Below are positions 11,397-22,191 of a stretch of DNA of 64,000 nt, one piece after another. Origin of the DNA: Ceraceosorus guamensis (Eukaryota; Basidiomycota; Exobasidiomycetes; Ceraceosorales; Ceraceosoraceae); NCBI RefSeq assembly GCF_003144195.1, contig NW_020290054.1, positions 43,363 to 107,362 on the forward strand, written 5' to 3'. Made by a program: the position numbers and the translations under genes. Position 1 is the stretch's first letter. The number at the start of each line of letters is the position of its first letter. Below the pieces are notes generated by a model. It was not told the DNA's origin. It saw only the letters and a program-made list of their open reading frames with translations, and searched no databases.

Positions 11397-13297
11397 ATGG
11401 CACTCGCGGGTCCATCCAAGGCAGCACCTCCTTCTCAGTTGCGAGATCCGCTCACTTTAAGAGCACTTCATAGCTGGTCCTCGTCGCCTCTGACAGCCAC
11501 ATTGTGCTCTTGCATCGAGGCGCGGGATCTGCTTTCGAACATACTCTGCGCACGAGAGGCGACACCTCTGTGCTTGCATTTGGGTCAAAGACCAACCAAG
11601 TTCGTCAACGTGGTGGGCATGTGCGTAGGTTGCGAGACACGAGAAGGATGGACAAGACTTTGGGGTGAGTCGGTATTTGCGCTGCATATCTGTGGTGCTC
11701 GTCTCTCAGTAAGCTACTTACTGTTATCTACTGGTGTTGGCAGTCGACGACGGCACCGCAGTGCTCCCTCTTCACCACTACCACAGTCTTGTCATCGATG
11801 CAGAGGCGGCAGCTGAACAGGTCAACAAAGAGCCGGACCAGATCCGCACAATTCATACAAAGCTTGACAAGGATAAGGGCAAGAAGCATGCTCACGATGC
11901 ATCAACAGGAGATATGCACGAAGAGGATCCGGGAATGCTGCGCAGCGCGCCGAAGCAAGACTGGACAGGAGTGCCGCCAGAATACTGGCCTCGTGAACCG
12001 CCGAAACCCCCAAGCGGTAGCAAGACCGCTGGCAATCCAGATGCAGCAGAGAGAGAGCGGACTGGCGCTGCTGCAGCGTCTAGAGCCTACGTAGATGTCG
12101 GACACGTGATTAGGGTGTGCGGAAGGGTCAAACGCTTCCCTTGGGGTATTGGTCTCGAGGTGGGCAAGAGACGATGGGGCAATGGAGGAGGAGGTTTCGT
12201 AGGTGAATCAGCCTCATTCTCAAGGCCTTATCGGGCGCCAGGGCACCCCTCAAATGCTCACTCGATTATGCTGCTCCTCAGAGATCGTCGTTGACCCAAA
12301 CGCAGAAGCTCGACACGTGCTCGCTACCATGGCTGCTCGAGAGACCTATAGGAAGCCATTCGTCATACCACAAGAAGTATCGCGCAATGCTGAACGATTA
12401 TCTCAAGCAGCGCGGCGCCCACATTCCATTATTCGTAGATCGCTGGCACCTTTTGGCGAACAGGCTTTATCGCACAAGACATGGGGCGCGCTCGCAAGGG
12501 ATCTGACGCCTCCGCCACAATGGGGTGCTCGGCGACATCAGGTCACATACCTTGAAGCGGCGCCTCCGCGCTTCAATCCCTCTCGCGTGCAAATGAGCGC
12601 CAAGGGCAAAGTACGAGAAGGCAACTCCATATTGAGCCCAGTAAGGCGGTCACTTAGAAGTTCGAAGAACGCGTTGGACATTCGCGAAGAGCGAAGACCA
12701 CGACGAAGCCCACAGGGAGGCAGGCGCAGATCGATCGATGATATGGATGACGTTGACACGGCCCGTTCTATGAAAGAAGCAGGCGTAGGCGAACGAAGCA
12801 GACCCAAATTATTGTGCGGCAACGGGAGTGTGCTCAAACCTGAAAAACTCATATCCGCGATGAGCACGACCTCTACCTCCAGCCGACAAGGCAACAGACA
12901 CCTCAAGCATCACTCCGCGCTACCAGACTCCAAGATCAACGAGGGGCTTTTCAGGCTGCACGTGGAGATGTGGATCACCAAGAGAGCTGCGAGTGGCAGC
13001 TCACGTGAATCTCCTTTCACGTCCTGTGATCTTCAGCAAGTGGCAGAACTGCGCGACCTCGCATTCAGATTGGTGCGAATTCTCCTCAGACGAAGACTGC
13101 GAAATAAATACGGCAAGACGTCTACGGATGCTGCTCGCCTAGATACGGAATGTGCTTTGTCCAGCGAGGAGCTGGAGAACAAAGTGCGTAGGCTATTTGA
13201 CTGGACCATCACCCAAATGCAAGAAGAGCGAAGCATAGTTGCAATTGAAAATCGTGGGCCCGAACGTGTACAACAGTGGAAATCGGCCAAGCATTGA
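11397..13297 (+). CDS. STN1: STN1-like telomere-capping OB-fold protein
   Basis: STN1 is part of the CST complex that protects telomeres and recruits Pol alpha-primase. Exons: 11397-11664, 11744-12202, 12282-13297 (580 aa). The N-terminal OB fold is recognisable: FVNVVGMCVGCE, then the strand VDDGTAVLPL rebuilt across intron 1, then the closing strand VGHVIRVCGRVKRF. A long basic, Ser/Arg-rich linker follows (about residues 270-420). The C-terminal segment (EGLFRLHVEMWITKR onward to LFDWTITQMQ) is helical and fits the STN1 winged-helix region, but I cannot confirm this by eye. Alternatives are another RPA32-like OB protein. Introns are 79 bp each and keep phase. Confidence 0.75.
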
Positions 13298-13937
13298 TTT
13301 GGGATGCTGCACTGTAATCATAATGCACAACGTTCGTGATTGTTGCTGCGATGATTTTTTTTTGGCTGTCTCAATCGTGAAGGAATGACCTTTAGCGAAT
13401 TTGCGACTCTAAAAGGGTTTCTGTGGGCTTGCTTTGCTCGCGTCAAGCCACACCTGTGATCTTCATTTCGTTTTGCAACCACAGTCACAATCAAAAATCG
13501 CGAGTGCCCGCGGGACGGCGCGTCGCCTGCTGCTGATGATGATGCTGCATGTGCGTGTGCAATTCGCCGATGCGCAGCTCCACTTTCTAACGGATGGTGC
13601 GCGCTTGTCTGAGCGCTTCCTTTGTCCAGCCGCGACCACAAATCCTGAACAGGTCTTTACCTCCGAAGCATCACCAGCACAAAGCCAATCCATTCGGACC
13701 TGCTCACCTCGCAATCGATCTCAACATCGCAACACCATCACGAACACCGCGTTTCCTCTCTTCTTGAAGGCTCTCCTTCTCCCTGAGCCTGGCCAAGCTG
13801 CCCGGAAGAAGCTTGACCCCGCTTTCGTCTAGTCGAAAGCGTATGCCCCACCCCCCACGCCTCCCTTACACTCAGTCTGCCGCTGGGCTTGCCCGACACC
13901 TTCACGAATCGCCTCTCGACACACATTCAGCATCATC
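13298..13937. other. STN1-RAM2 spacer
   Basis: 640 bp, no coding or RNA gene recognised. It contains an A/T-rich TTTTTTTTGG run near 13360. Confidence 0.5.
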
Positions 13938-15508
13938 ATGGCACTTTCATTTGATCCCTACAGTGAAGACTTCGACGCGGCGTCGCATATTTGGGCGGAC
14001 GTCGCTCCGGTGCACCAGGATGATGGGCCCAACCCTCTTTGTCCAATTATGTACAGCCCCGATTGTGAGTGCATGTACGGCCCTCCTACGTATCGTACCG
14101 GATCTCGCTGTGCTGAAGTTGATCACCGGGCGCTGCGTTCTCCAGACTCGAAAGCCATGGATCTTCTCAGGGCACTGCTACCCCGTGGCGAGCTGTCAAT
14201 TCGAGCTCTGCAATTGACCAAGCATCTCGCGACGCTCAATGCTAGCTCATACACAGTCTGGGCATGGAGGGCCAAGATTCTGAGTGCCGACGATGATCAC
14301 TCCCCAGGGGGCTTGGGACTGAAGGAAGATAGACTCAGGAGAGAGTTGGAGTGGTTGGATGACCTTTCGAACAGCATCAGCCTCAAGAATTATCAAGTGT
14401 GGTGAGTAGCTCGTCCCCTTGTGTGATGACGCGGTATCTTCACTGGTCTTCAAAGTCTCTCTCCCTTTCTTTAATGCGGTGGTCGGTGCACAATGCAGGC
14501 AGCACAGAAGACAGATCCTGACCATGCAGCTGCGACCAGATCTCAGCAAGGAGCTCGCATTCACGGCCGAGATCTTCAAGGACGACGCAAAGAATTACCA
14601 TACCTGGGCCTATCGGGCGTGGCTGGTGTCGCACTTCGGTATCACTCGCGTAGCTGCTGAAGAACAACCAGCAGCTATGACTTACATCGATGAGATCTGG
14701 AATGCAGAGCTTGTTTTCACCAGCGAATTGATTGCAGATGACGCGAGGAACAACTCTGCCTGGAACCACCGGTGGCTAGTTCTGTTTGGCAGTGCGTGGG
14801 CGAGGTCACCAGGAGCCGGGCGATATGTAGGTGCAGACCTGGAGCATGTTGTGGCCAATGAATCCAAGTAAGTCGACCATTGGCTTCGAGCAGCAGCTCG
14901 TGAGGAGGTGGCTGAATGCGCTCGATTGCCCTGTGCGCGGCCGCTCAGCTTCGCTCAATCGCACATTGCAAGGATGCCCCACAACCAAAGCGCCTGGACA
15001 TATCTGCGAGGGTGAGCATCGATGTTCTAGGTGATAACCCAGCAGCGCCAGATTGACATCATCTTTCTTTTTGGTGACTCTAGCCTAGTCAAATTGGCAC
15101 CTTCTAGCAATTCGTACGCTCCTCATGCAGATTTGGCCAGACAAATGCTCACGCAAGTCAGAAACTCGCAAGAAGAGACCGGGGCACCCCTCATCGAATG
15201 CCCGCCTGCGCTGGAATGGCTTTTGGACGAAGCGACAGCGAGGTTGGATGTCGCCACAGCGCTCGATGTGAGTAAGCTGAGCTCGTCTGCTGAATTCGTG
15301 CACCTAAACATGCTCGACTTTGTCTCGCAAAATTGACGTTTTGTTCTGTACGCATCTGCCTCGATTGCAGGTTCTTTACAGATTGGCGAAAGCGGATCCC
15401 ATCAGACGCAGAATGTGGAACTGGAGAGGCAAAATGATTCAAAGGAACGCCGCTGGCGGTGTTGGATTGCAGTCTGGGCCGTCGCCTGCCAGCGTCGCAG
15501 CTAGCTGA
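13938..15508 (+). CDS. RAM2: protein farnesyltransferase / geranylgeranyltransferase I alpha subunit
   Basis: Shared alpha subunit of the CaaX prenyltransferases, which prenylate Ras/Rho proteins and fungal a-type pheromones. Six exons: 13938-14064, 14146-14401, 14499-14867, 14973-15011, 15084-15267, 15371-15508 (370 aa). The tandem PFTA helical repeats are evident: NASSYTVWAWRAKIL, KNYQVW|QHRRQIL, DAKNYHTWAYRAWLV, DARNNSAWNHRWLV and MPHNQSAWTYLRG. Exon 4 is only 39 bp and codes for that last repeat. The C-terminus VLYRLAKADPIRRRMWNWRG is also typical. All five joins keep phase; intron 3 uses a CAAG acceptor. Confidence 0.95.
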
Positions 15509-16053
15509 GGGCTTGAATCGGTCATCGGCGACCAATTGTTTGCCCTTGCCACTCTTCGCTTCATGAGGGGCGCTTGGAATGACATCCTTTCGAGACTAGC
15601 ACCTTGAAGAGGCCTCACTGCGCGTGTATGCTAGGTCCCATTCCACGCCCGCAGGACATACTAATCAACACGCGAGCATGACGGCCTACATCAACTCCTT
15701 TCGTTAAGCCATCCAACCCAGTCGAGAGCCTCGTGCGCTTTGAATCGCAATGGTCACCCAGCGTCTTGGTGCGAACGCTACTGACGTTGCTCTCGTGCAA
15801 GTCGCCATCATCTGATTGTCATTATTGCACTTCTCGGGTCTGCTGAAGTAGGGGGGCCGGCGCCCGTAGGCGTATCTCGCTGCCTGACAATCATGATGAG
15901 CTGTGGGAAGGCAAGACTTTGAAGAGAAGGCGTTGAACGCCAGCGGTCTTGGGCGTCTCTGCTCGTGTAAAGGTTTCGCAGGGAGTGATAGTGTGTCGGA
16001 GTGAGGAGGTGGCCCTCTTTGAAGATGAAAGAGGGTGATGGGGCTTGATTCGC
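15509..16053. other. convergent spacer RAM2 / eIF1
   Basis: 545 bp between two 3' ends. Nothing recognised. Confidence 0.5.
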
Positions 16054-16899
16054 TCAGAAACCGTGCACTTTGACGTCGGCTTTGGGAATGGAAATCTCCT
16101 CGATCAAGAAGCTTGCAATCTTTTGACGTTGATCTCCTTGCAATTGGATCACTTGTCCCATCTCCTCGTCATCGACCAGAGTGCCGTTGCAGGCGAATTC
16201 TTTCTTGAATGCTTTGATCAGCTTCTTGCTGTCATACTCTGTGGCCATAATCAAATCGTAGATCAAGCGAGTCATTGTGTCAGCAAGAGCAACAATTCGC
16301 TGCTAAGTGGCCAATCCGTCCATGGTCCACACCCTACAGGGTTGACGCCACCGAAGCGCAAAGGTGGGACGACCTGACAGGAAGGGCCGCACATGGTGCT
16401 AGCTGGCACCACGCATTCAGCTATTAGTCAACCGAGCAGAGCCGTCTCCGTTGCTTCAAGTCGCTGCCAAAGCTTACACCGCATGCCTGCGACCGCGTAT
16501 TGGAAGGCATGGCTCACCTTTTGGCAGGCCCTGAAGGGTTGTCAAAGTCTTGCGTCCATTACGCTGCTGAATACGAATGTGGATGTACTTGTCCGCACCT
16601 TTTGCAGCGGCAGCAGCCTTCTTCTCGGCGGCCTCTGTATCGACTTGTTTTATCTGGTCTTCGCCAGTATCGGCGAAGGGGTCTAGTATACGAGAGAGGA
16701 GGCAGTCGTGTGAGCCTGGGCGCCGACTCCGGCCGTCCGCATTCCTATTGGCGTCTCTCTTGCCTTGATCCCTCTGTCTACCACTACCTGCACGACACGC
16801 TCCTGCCCATCGCTTTTCGCTCTCTTGACATCATCATGCCCTTCGAATTGGCCGCTCACGCCAACACTCACCGTAGCTGTTGAGGTTAGCGAGGCTCAT
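16054..16899 (-). CDS. SUI1: translation initiation factor eIF1
   Basis: e IF1 binds the 40S subunit and enforces accurate AUG selection. Exons on the minus strand: 16899-16872 (28 bp), 16682-16518, 16238-16054 (125 aa). The short first exon reads MSLANLNSY and joins to DPFADTGEDQ, matching the start of fungal SUI1. The core KYIHIRIQQRNGRKTLTTLQGLPKEYD and KKEFACNGTLVDDEEMGQVIQLQGDQR is unmistakable. It is about 15 residues longer than usual, partly from an Ala/Lys run (AAEKKAAAAKG). The first intron is 189 bp and the second 279 bp, both long for this window. Confidence 0.95.
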
Positions 16900-17336
16900 A
16901 AACGCGCTCTTGGTGATTGAGCTGGTGGTAGGAGTTGTGAAAAGCGAGGCACTTCTGCTTTGCTTTGAGACAAGTCTAGTGAGAGGGTTAGAAGAGCTAC
17001 GCTGAAGAGAGCTGGTGGGTTTGGTGGGAATCAGTAGGATGGGCACATGTGTATCACGATCGAATGTTGATCCTTTGCGCGGGCTCAGGCCTGGCCCTAC
17101 AGAGGTCAGACGACTCATCCATCAAACCAAAGTGGCGCAGCCATGCGAGCCACGGCCTGTCTTGCGGCTAGACGCGTACACCCGGCCGTAGAGGAGGTGC
17201 GCTCATCAAAAGAGCGTACGCGTCTCTCGCAGCTGTGCCTGCCACGTGTTTCTCGTTTATCTCGTCCTTCTGTTCACGCGCCCCCGTGCGAGCATAAGTA
17301 GTTTCGCAAAGGCCGCATCCCCCACATTTGCATCTC
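16900..17336. promoter_or_regulatory. divergent promoter of eIF1 and U1 candidate
   Basis: It contains the E-box 10-mer GCCACGTGTT at 17241-17250 and the TATA-like CATAAGTA at about 17293-17300, about 44 bp before the U1 candidate. The same two elements occur upstream of the U2 gene. Confidence 0.45.
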
Positions 17337-17518
17337 ATACTTACCTTGACCTCTCATTGGCGGCTCAAGCATCGTCATGGGGAGCGGGGCCCTCCACCAT
17401 CTGCACAGCGACCCGTTTTCGTCTTCAGTGGAGGGACCCGCCCGTCGCTCTCCTTTGGGGGGCGACGGGTCGGCATATTTGCAACTGTCAACGCTTCGCT
17501 TCGGCGGGGCGTTGACTT
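17337..17518 (+). ncRNA. U1 snRNA candidate
   Basis: U1 pairs with 5' splice sites. The candidate begins with ATACTTACCTT, complementary to a consensus fungal donor. Downstream there is a perfect 8-bp stem CCCTCCAC/GTGGAGGG (about 17390-17397 with 17428-17435), a second stem CCCGTCGC/GCGACGGG (about 17440-17469), a Sm-like site GCATATTTGCA at about 17473-17483, and a strong terminal hairpin GTCAACGC/GCGTTGAC with a TTCG-type apex ending near 17516. This order (5' end, stems, Sm site, final stem-loop) is the U1 layout, and 180 nt is a reasonable length. The U1-70K loop is not clearly canonical, so identity is probable rather than certain. The 3' end is approximate. Confidence 0.62.
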
Positions 17519-18385
17519 CTCTTTTTGCGTCGAATAGATGTTTATCGAGAATATTCTTGTTTTCGATGGTGCTCTCGCTGATCACTTTCCCTGCACTTTG
17601 CCGACCTCGCAAACCTTCCTGATGACGTCTCAAGGCTCGTCGCACTTGTCAACCTCGCTCGAGACTTGACAATCTTGCGAGCTCCAGACCATTCAGCGAG
17701 AGGACTTTTTCAGACAGACTAAGCACGACTGCTCGTCATGACGGTGTAAAGGTCTTGACGACCCCGCAGTCAGGACGCGAAGCATCTTGTGTGGCATGGC
17801 ACATCCATGCTCGCAAAGCTGATCACGATCCGTTCTTGATAAATTTGTCACACAATTGAGGAACGGCAGCAAGTCGAATTTCTGAGCCATGTACGGACTT
17901 GAGATTCCATCGACTCTGTAGAGAGGTCGAGAGAGTCGATGAGTGTGCTCTTATGTCCGCGCGGACAGCCTGACCGTAAAGCCAAGGTGCGCGAGGGGCT
18001 GGCGAGCCTCCCTGGTGTCGCTGTATTCTGAGCAGTCGTCTGACGCTCAACGCGACCATGTGTAAAGAGGCCCAGAGGCCGATCAGCGCGAGCAACACGT
18101 AAACGACGCTGTGCCGCATTGAGGAGGTGAAGCAAGTCGGGGATCGACCTCGATGAGCGTATTCATTGGCTGGCAGTTTGAGTGCGAGGCGCGCCATCGT
18201 GTCCTGTGCCACGTGGTCTGGCAGCGCGCAGCAGAGGATCAAAATCGCCAGAAAAGTTCGCCTGCGGCCCGCGCGCGCGCGTCCGCACAGCTCATGTGTA
18301 GTAGTCTCGGTCAGCCAGAACTTCATCACGCTCACCATCGACACCCAAATCGCGACGACCTCTCCACCTCAAGACATATTTCAAA
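17519..18385. other. spacer between U1 candidate and eL8
   Basis: 867 bp with no coding frame I trust. It includes the eL8 promoter and 5' UTR. Confidence 0.45.
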
Positions 18386-19822
18386 ATGGTGCGCATTCTG
18401 TTGGATTTTTAGCCTCGGCACATCTAGCATGACTTTACGAGCTTGCTAGTCGATTCTGGGTAGCTCCTTCAAGAGGGCATCGTCACCGCTGCTCCGCAAC
18501 GACTAGTTGCGCAACATGCCTTCGTGCCACACTCCGTTGCGCACGCGATGCCAGCCACCACTTGTGCGGAGACATCCACACCCAAGTACTTTCAAGCGAT
18601 ATCAATGGGCAGTCTGCTGCATCGTTGGTCAAAGCTTGGTCGTGTCAGGTCGATGATGCCCTGTGGTGCGCCTTGCCGAGGACGACCCTGGGCGCAATTT
18701 GCCTCGAGCACTTTGCTGCCGTCGTACCAATGACGCTTGTTTTGGGGAGGTGCTGGTAGCCGCACAAGTCACAGACTTGCCTGCGTGCACCCACCTACTA
18801 GAGCTCCGAGGTCGTCGATCCGAGAGATGTCATTGCAAAGCGCTTCTGCGCTAAGCATGATCGATCTTTTTGGATTCGTCTTTCTCCTCGTCTCAATGAC
18901 CCCGTCTGACCTTTTTGGTACCTCTTGTCTTTCTTGTCCCGCAGCCGAAGGCACCCGCTACCAAGTCCTCCGCCGCTAGCAAGCCCTACGCCAAGGGTGG
19001 CAAGTCCAAGGCACCCAAGGACCCACGCTTCGAGAAGCGCACTCGTCACTTCGGCATTGGTGAGGACACTGTTTCCCATCTGAATGCGCTCGACGTGTCT
19101 GCTGATCGTGGCGCTCCCTTGCATGCATGTCCGCAGGTCAACACATCCAGCCTCCTCGTGACCTCACTCGCTTTGTCAAGTGGCCGGAATACGTGCAGCT
19201 GCAGCGTCAGCGCGTCGTCCTTCACCAGCGTCTCAAGGTACCCCCCGCGCTCGCCCAATTCAGCAACACGGTTGACAAGAACACGGCAACCGCCATCTTC
19301 AAGCTTTTCAACAAGTACCGTCCCGAGTCCAAGCTCGAGAAGAAGGAGCGTCTGTCCAAGGTCGCCTCCGAGATCGCTGCTGGTAAGAAGGATGCCGCCA
19401 ACGTCGGACCCAAGCCCATTCACGTCAAGTACGGTCTGAACCACGTCGTTGGTCTCATCGAGGCCAAGAAGGCCAAGCTGGTCGTCATCTCTTCCGACGT
19501 CGATCCTATTGAGTTGGTCGTTTTCTTGCCCGCTCTCTGCCGCAAGATGGGTGTCCCCTTCCTGATCCTCCGCAACGGCAAGTCGCGTCTCGGTGCTCTC
19601 GTGCACAAGAAGACCAGCGCGGTCGCTGCTCTGACTGACGTCAAGAGCGAGGACCAGCGTGAGCTTGCCTCCCTCGTCTCTGCTGCCAAGGCCAACGAGA
19701 CTCCTCAACGCTCTTGGGGCGGTGGTTTGCGCGGCAACAAGTCTGCGCACAAGATGGCCAAGCGTGCTAAGCTTGCGGGACAGAACGTCGTTGTCCAGCC
19801 CACTGCTGTTGACGACGAGTAG
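18386..19822 (+). CDS. RPL8: 60S ribosomal protein eL8 (L7a/L8)
   Basis: Structural protein of the large ribosomal subunit. Exons: 18386-18388, 18945-19059, 19137-19822 (267 aa). The first coding exon is the ATG alone, followed directly by the donor GTGCGC; a 556-bp intron then leads to [13 protein letters not shown]. This start-codon exon is inferred from the absence of any in-frame ATG next to exon 2 and from how ribosomal protein genes are often split in fungi. The body is highly conserved: [60 protein letters not shown]. Codon use is strongly biased to C-ending codons, as expected of a highly expressed gene. Confidence 0.93.
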
Positions 19823-20442
19823 ATCAGCGCGCTGGCTCAACTTTCTGGCCTTCCGCGCGTCCGCTCTGGTTCCTGCCCGTCTCCGAGTCTTCGCATGTCA
19901 TCTTAGCACTTCACCAAAATTTTGTTGCGCCGACAGGTGCTCGCACATTTCATGTCCACCAAGCCGGGACCACGACTTGTCCCACACCATGCCACGCTCA
20001 CGTACCGCAGCGCTTTGCGCCGAGGCGTTGCAATCGAAGCCCTTTACTAGCGCAGCTAGTAATGTACCATCAGCCTTTACATCTTGTGTGGATCGAGCGA
20101 GAGTGCGAACGGGCCCCTAGCTTAAGCTGCGACTATGCTTCGTCGTTCTTTGTTTTCTGGCCATACGCATGACTTGCAGTCGCTACGGGCCGGTCACAAG
20201 CACCATCACTGCGGCGGAACTCCGCTGACTGGTGACTGGTATGATGATTGCTTACTGTGCTTGATGGGAGTACATGTTGCGACAAGGACTCTTGGAATGA
20301 GCGGCGGACGTGGAGGAGTCATGAGGAGGACGAACGAGGGGTTGAAGCATCGAGGACAGGAAGAAAGCGAATGAATCGTGCGATGTGACAAGACGATTGG
20401 GAAGCGTAGACTTTAGCGGCCGAGGATAGCCAATTCGGCACG
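19823..20442. other. convergent spacer eL8 / RPB11
   Basis: 620 bp between two 3' ends. No gene recognised. Confidence 0.5.
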
Positions 20443-20919
20443 CTAGATGTCCACGTAATCGCCATTCTCCCTGCCTTGGTCCAGCGCATCGCCATAGCCG
20501 GTGCCGTAAGAGTAGCCTTGAGGGGCATTGGCATCGAAAGAATTCGCATTTGCCGAATGTCCCGAGGCGGAGCCAAAGCCTTTTGCTTGCAATTCATTTC
20601 TGAACTGATTCCTGACCTGGCCTACTTGAGAGATGAGGTTGTTGCATCCGTTCAAGATGGCTTGAGAGGGAGAAATGCTCCCGTCCGTTTGAACCTTGAT
20701 CACCACCCGAGGCTCGAGCGGATGAGGAACCCTATACCCGCAGAAGATCACACCCGGAATCACGAGAACAGCATGACGCAACATGTTGCCCATCGTGTGA
20801 TCTTCCTTGTTCAATGTGAACGTGGCTGCATTGGCTATTTGAGGATCTTCAGCTACGTCCACTCTATGCTCGTTCGGACCCAGGATGAAGAGCGCAAAGC
20901 GATCCGGCGCGTTCGCCAT
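20443..20919 (-). CDS. RPB11: RNA polymerase II subunit RPB11
   Basis: The AC19-like partner of RPB3 in the Pol II assembly platform. Intronless, 158 aa. The alpha-like dimerisation motif is clear (FTLNKEDHTMGNMLRHAVL, then GVIFCGYRVPHPLEPRVVIKVQT). The C-terminal 45 residues (GSASGHSANANSFDANAPQG onward) are a low-complexity Gly/Asn/Tyr tail beyond the usual ~120-aa protein. The single-exon structure is unusual among its neighbours. Confidence 0.95.
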   Translation of the reverse strand: MANAPDRFALFILGPNEHRVDVAEDPQIANAATFTLNKEDHTMGNMLRHAVLVIPGVIFCGYRVPHPLEPRVVIKVQTDGSISPSQAILNGCNNLISQVGQVRNQFRNELQAKGFGSASGHSANANSFDANAPQGYSYGTGYGDALDQGRENGDYVDI

Positions 20920-22191
20920 GATGACGTGGCCAGGTGAGAGCCTGTGATAGGTGGTCTATCGCGCCAGAGCTAGTTGTACGAAGGCGAGATCTCGAGTCAG
21001 CTTGGGGAGACGTGCGCAGCACATGGCGTCATGAATGCACGCCTGCTATGTCCCACGAGCAAGCCCATCGACACCTTCCTTCGCCCATGCTTCGCTCATC
21101 TACCGTTGTAGTGATGGATCATTGAGGGACGATACAAGGTTTCCTCCATGAAGAAGTGGACCTGTTCGCCGTCTCAAACAGTGTGAATAAGATTTGTAAT
21201 CCTTGCAAAGTTGTCCGACTTCTATCGCGTCCTGCTTACACCCGTACCCGGCTGCGGGCCGGCCATCGGCCCTTGACCGCGGTTCACTTGTAGGTCCGGA
21301 CACTGCGGTCGAGCACTCACAAGATACGGCTACTAGCTGATCTCTGCACGTTCTAGTCCTCTGCGTGTGCTTCGAGGTGATGCAGGTCGACCAGGACGAG
21401 CGTCAAGCGCGATGTTGCCCGAGAAGGAGTGAGCTGGCCGGCGAAGCGGTCACTGTGACGAGTGCGACTCTTACGTCACCATGAAAGCGCAAGCTTGATG
21501 TCTGCAGAGGATGCAGAGCTTCTTTGGAGTGAAAAATGATCCCGAGGAAGCTGAGTTGCACGAGAGCGTGGGTGACCCGAGGTGGATGAGGGAGCTGAAA
21601 TGAGCATAAGCTGGTCCTGCATGCGCGAAAAGAAGGCGCGAATCGTCACGCATTTCCTGAATCGCGTCTTCCTTTGCGCGCCATGACGGCGCGCCTCCAC
21701 GTGGGCGCACGCACCTCATAATCGGACGGGGTAGGCTCGCAACCGTGAGTAAATATAGGCAACAGACTGTCCAAAGTCGCCTGGATAGTCATGTTGAGGC
21801 TCGTCTCTCGACTGAGACGTAAGCACACAGCAAGGAATAAGAAGAGAAGGCTGCGCTGAGTGCAAACGCCGAGTCATTGGAAGGACAGCGCATTCTACCT
21901 GGACTCGAACGAAAGCGATGTCGAGCGGTTGCCTAAGACCAGAGCAGAGGAGATGAGGGCTGGCCCGAACACCTGAAGCAGTCGAGGAGTCACAGACCCT
22001 GAAGTGCGTCAGCGTCTGATCTAAAGCGCCACGGACAGGCTTTGCTAAAGACGTAGGCGTCCACGCACAGAAGATTTGGGAACCTCAACGATGACATTAC
22101 ACGACCAAAATTTGTTTCAAGCAAATCATTCTTTGACTCATCGATTTGAACCTCGGACTACATAGTCAAGTTGAGAGAAGGTGTAGCAAAA
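20920..22191. other. 1.3 kb gene-poor spacer
   Basis: Between the divergent RPB11 and USB1 genes. No RNA gene recognised. It contains a weak two-exon coding candidate at 21476-21792, listed separately. Confidence 0.4.
21476..21792 (-). CDS. possible small unrecognised gene
   Basis: A pyrimidine-rich leader precedes an ATG at 21792. Exon 1 (21792-21715) reads MTIQATLDSLLPIFTHG and ends in a GAG|GTGCGT donor; an acceptor CATGCAG leads to exon 2 (21616-21476), in phase, ending in ADIKLALSW and a stop (72 aa). I do not recognise the product. The support is only phase-consistent splice sites and protein-like composition, so chance is quite possible. Confidence 0.22.

Noticed and set aside
18650-18910. 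C/D snoRNA in the eL8 first intron (GATGATG and CTGA)
   Set aside because: The C box has a mismatch, the D box is too distant and no terminal stem was seen.
19046-19840. Long open frame antisense to eL8
   Set aside because: Shadow of strongly codon-biased coding DNA; no family resemblance and the sense product is certain.
21880-21960. Possible tRNA from GTTCGAGTCC (minus)
   Set aside because: No T-stem complementarity and no cloverleaf could be drawn.
22120-22175. Possible tRNA from a GGTTCAAATC B-box-like sequence (minus)
   Set aside because: The T-stem does not pair and there is no A-box or acceptor stem at the right distance.
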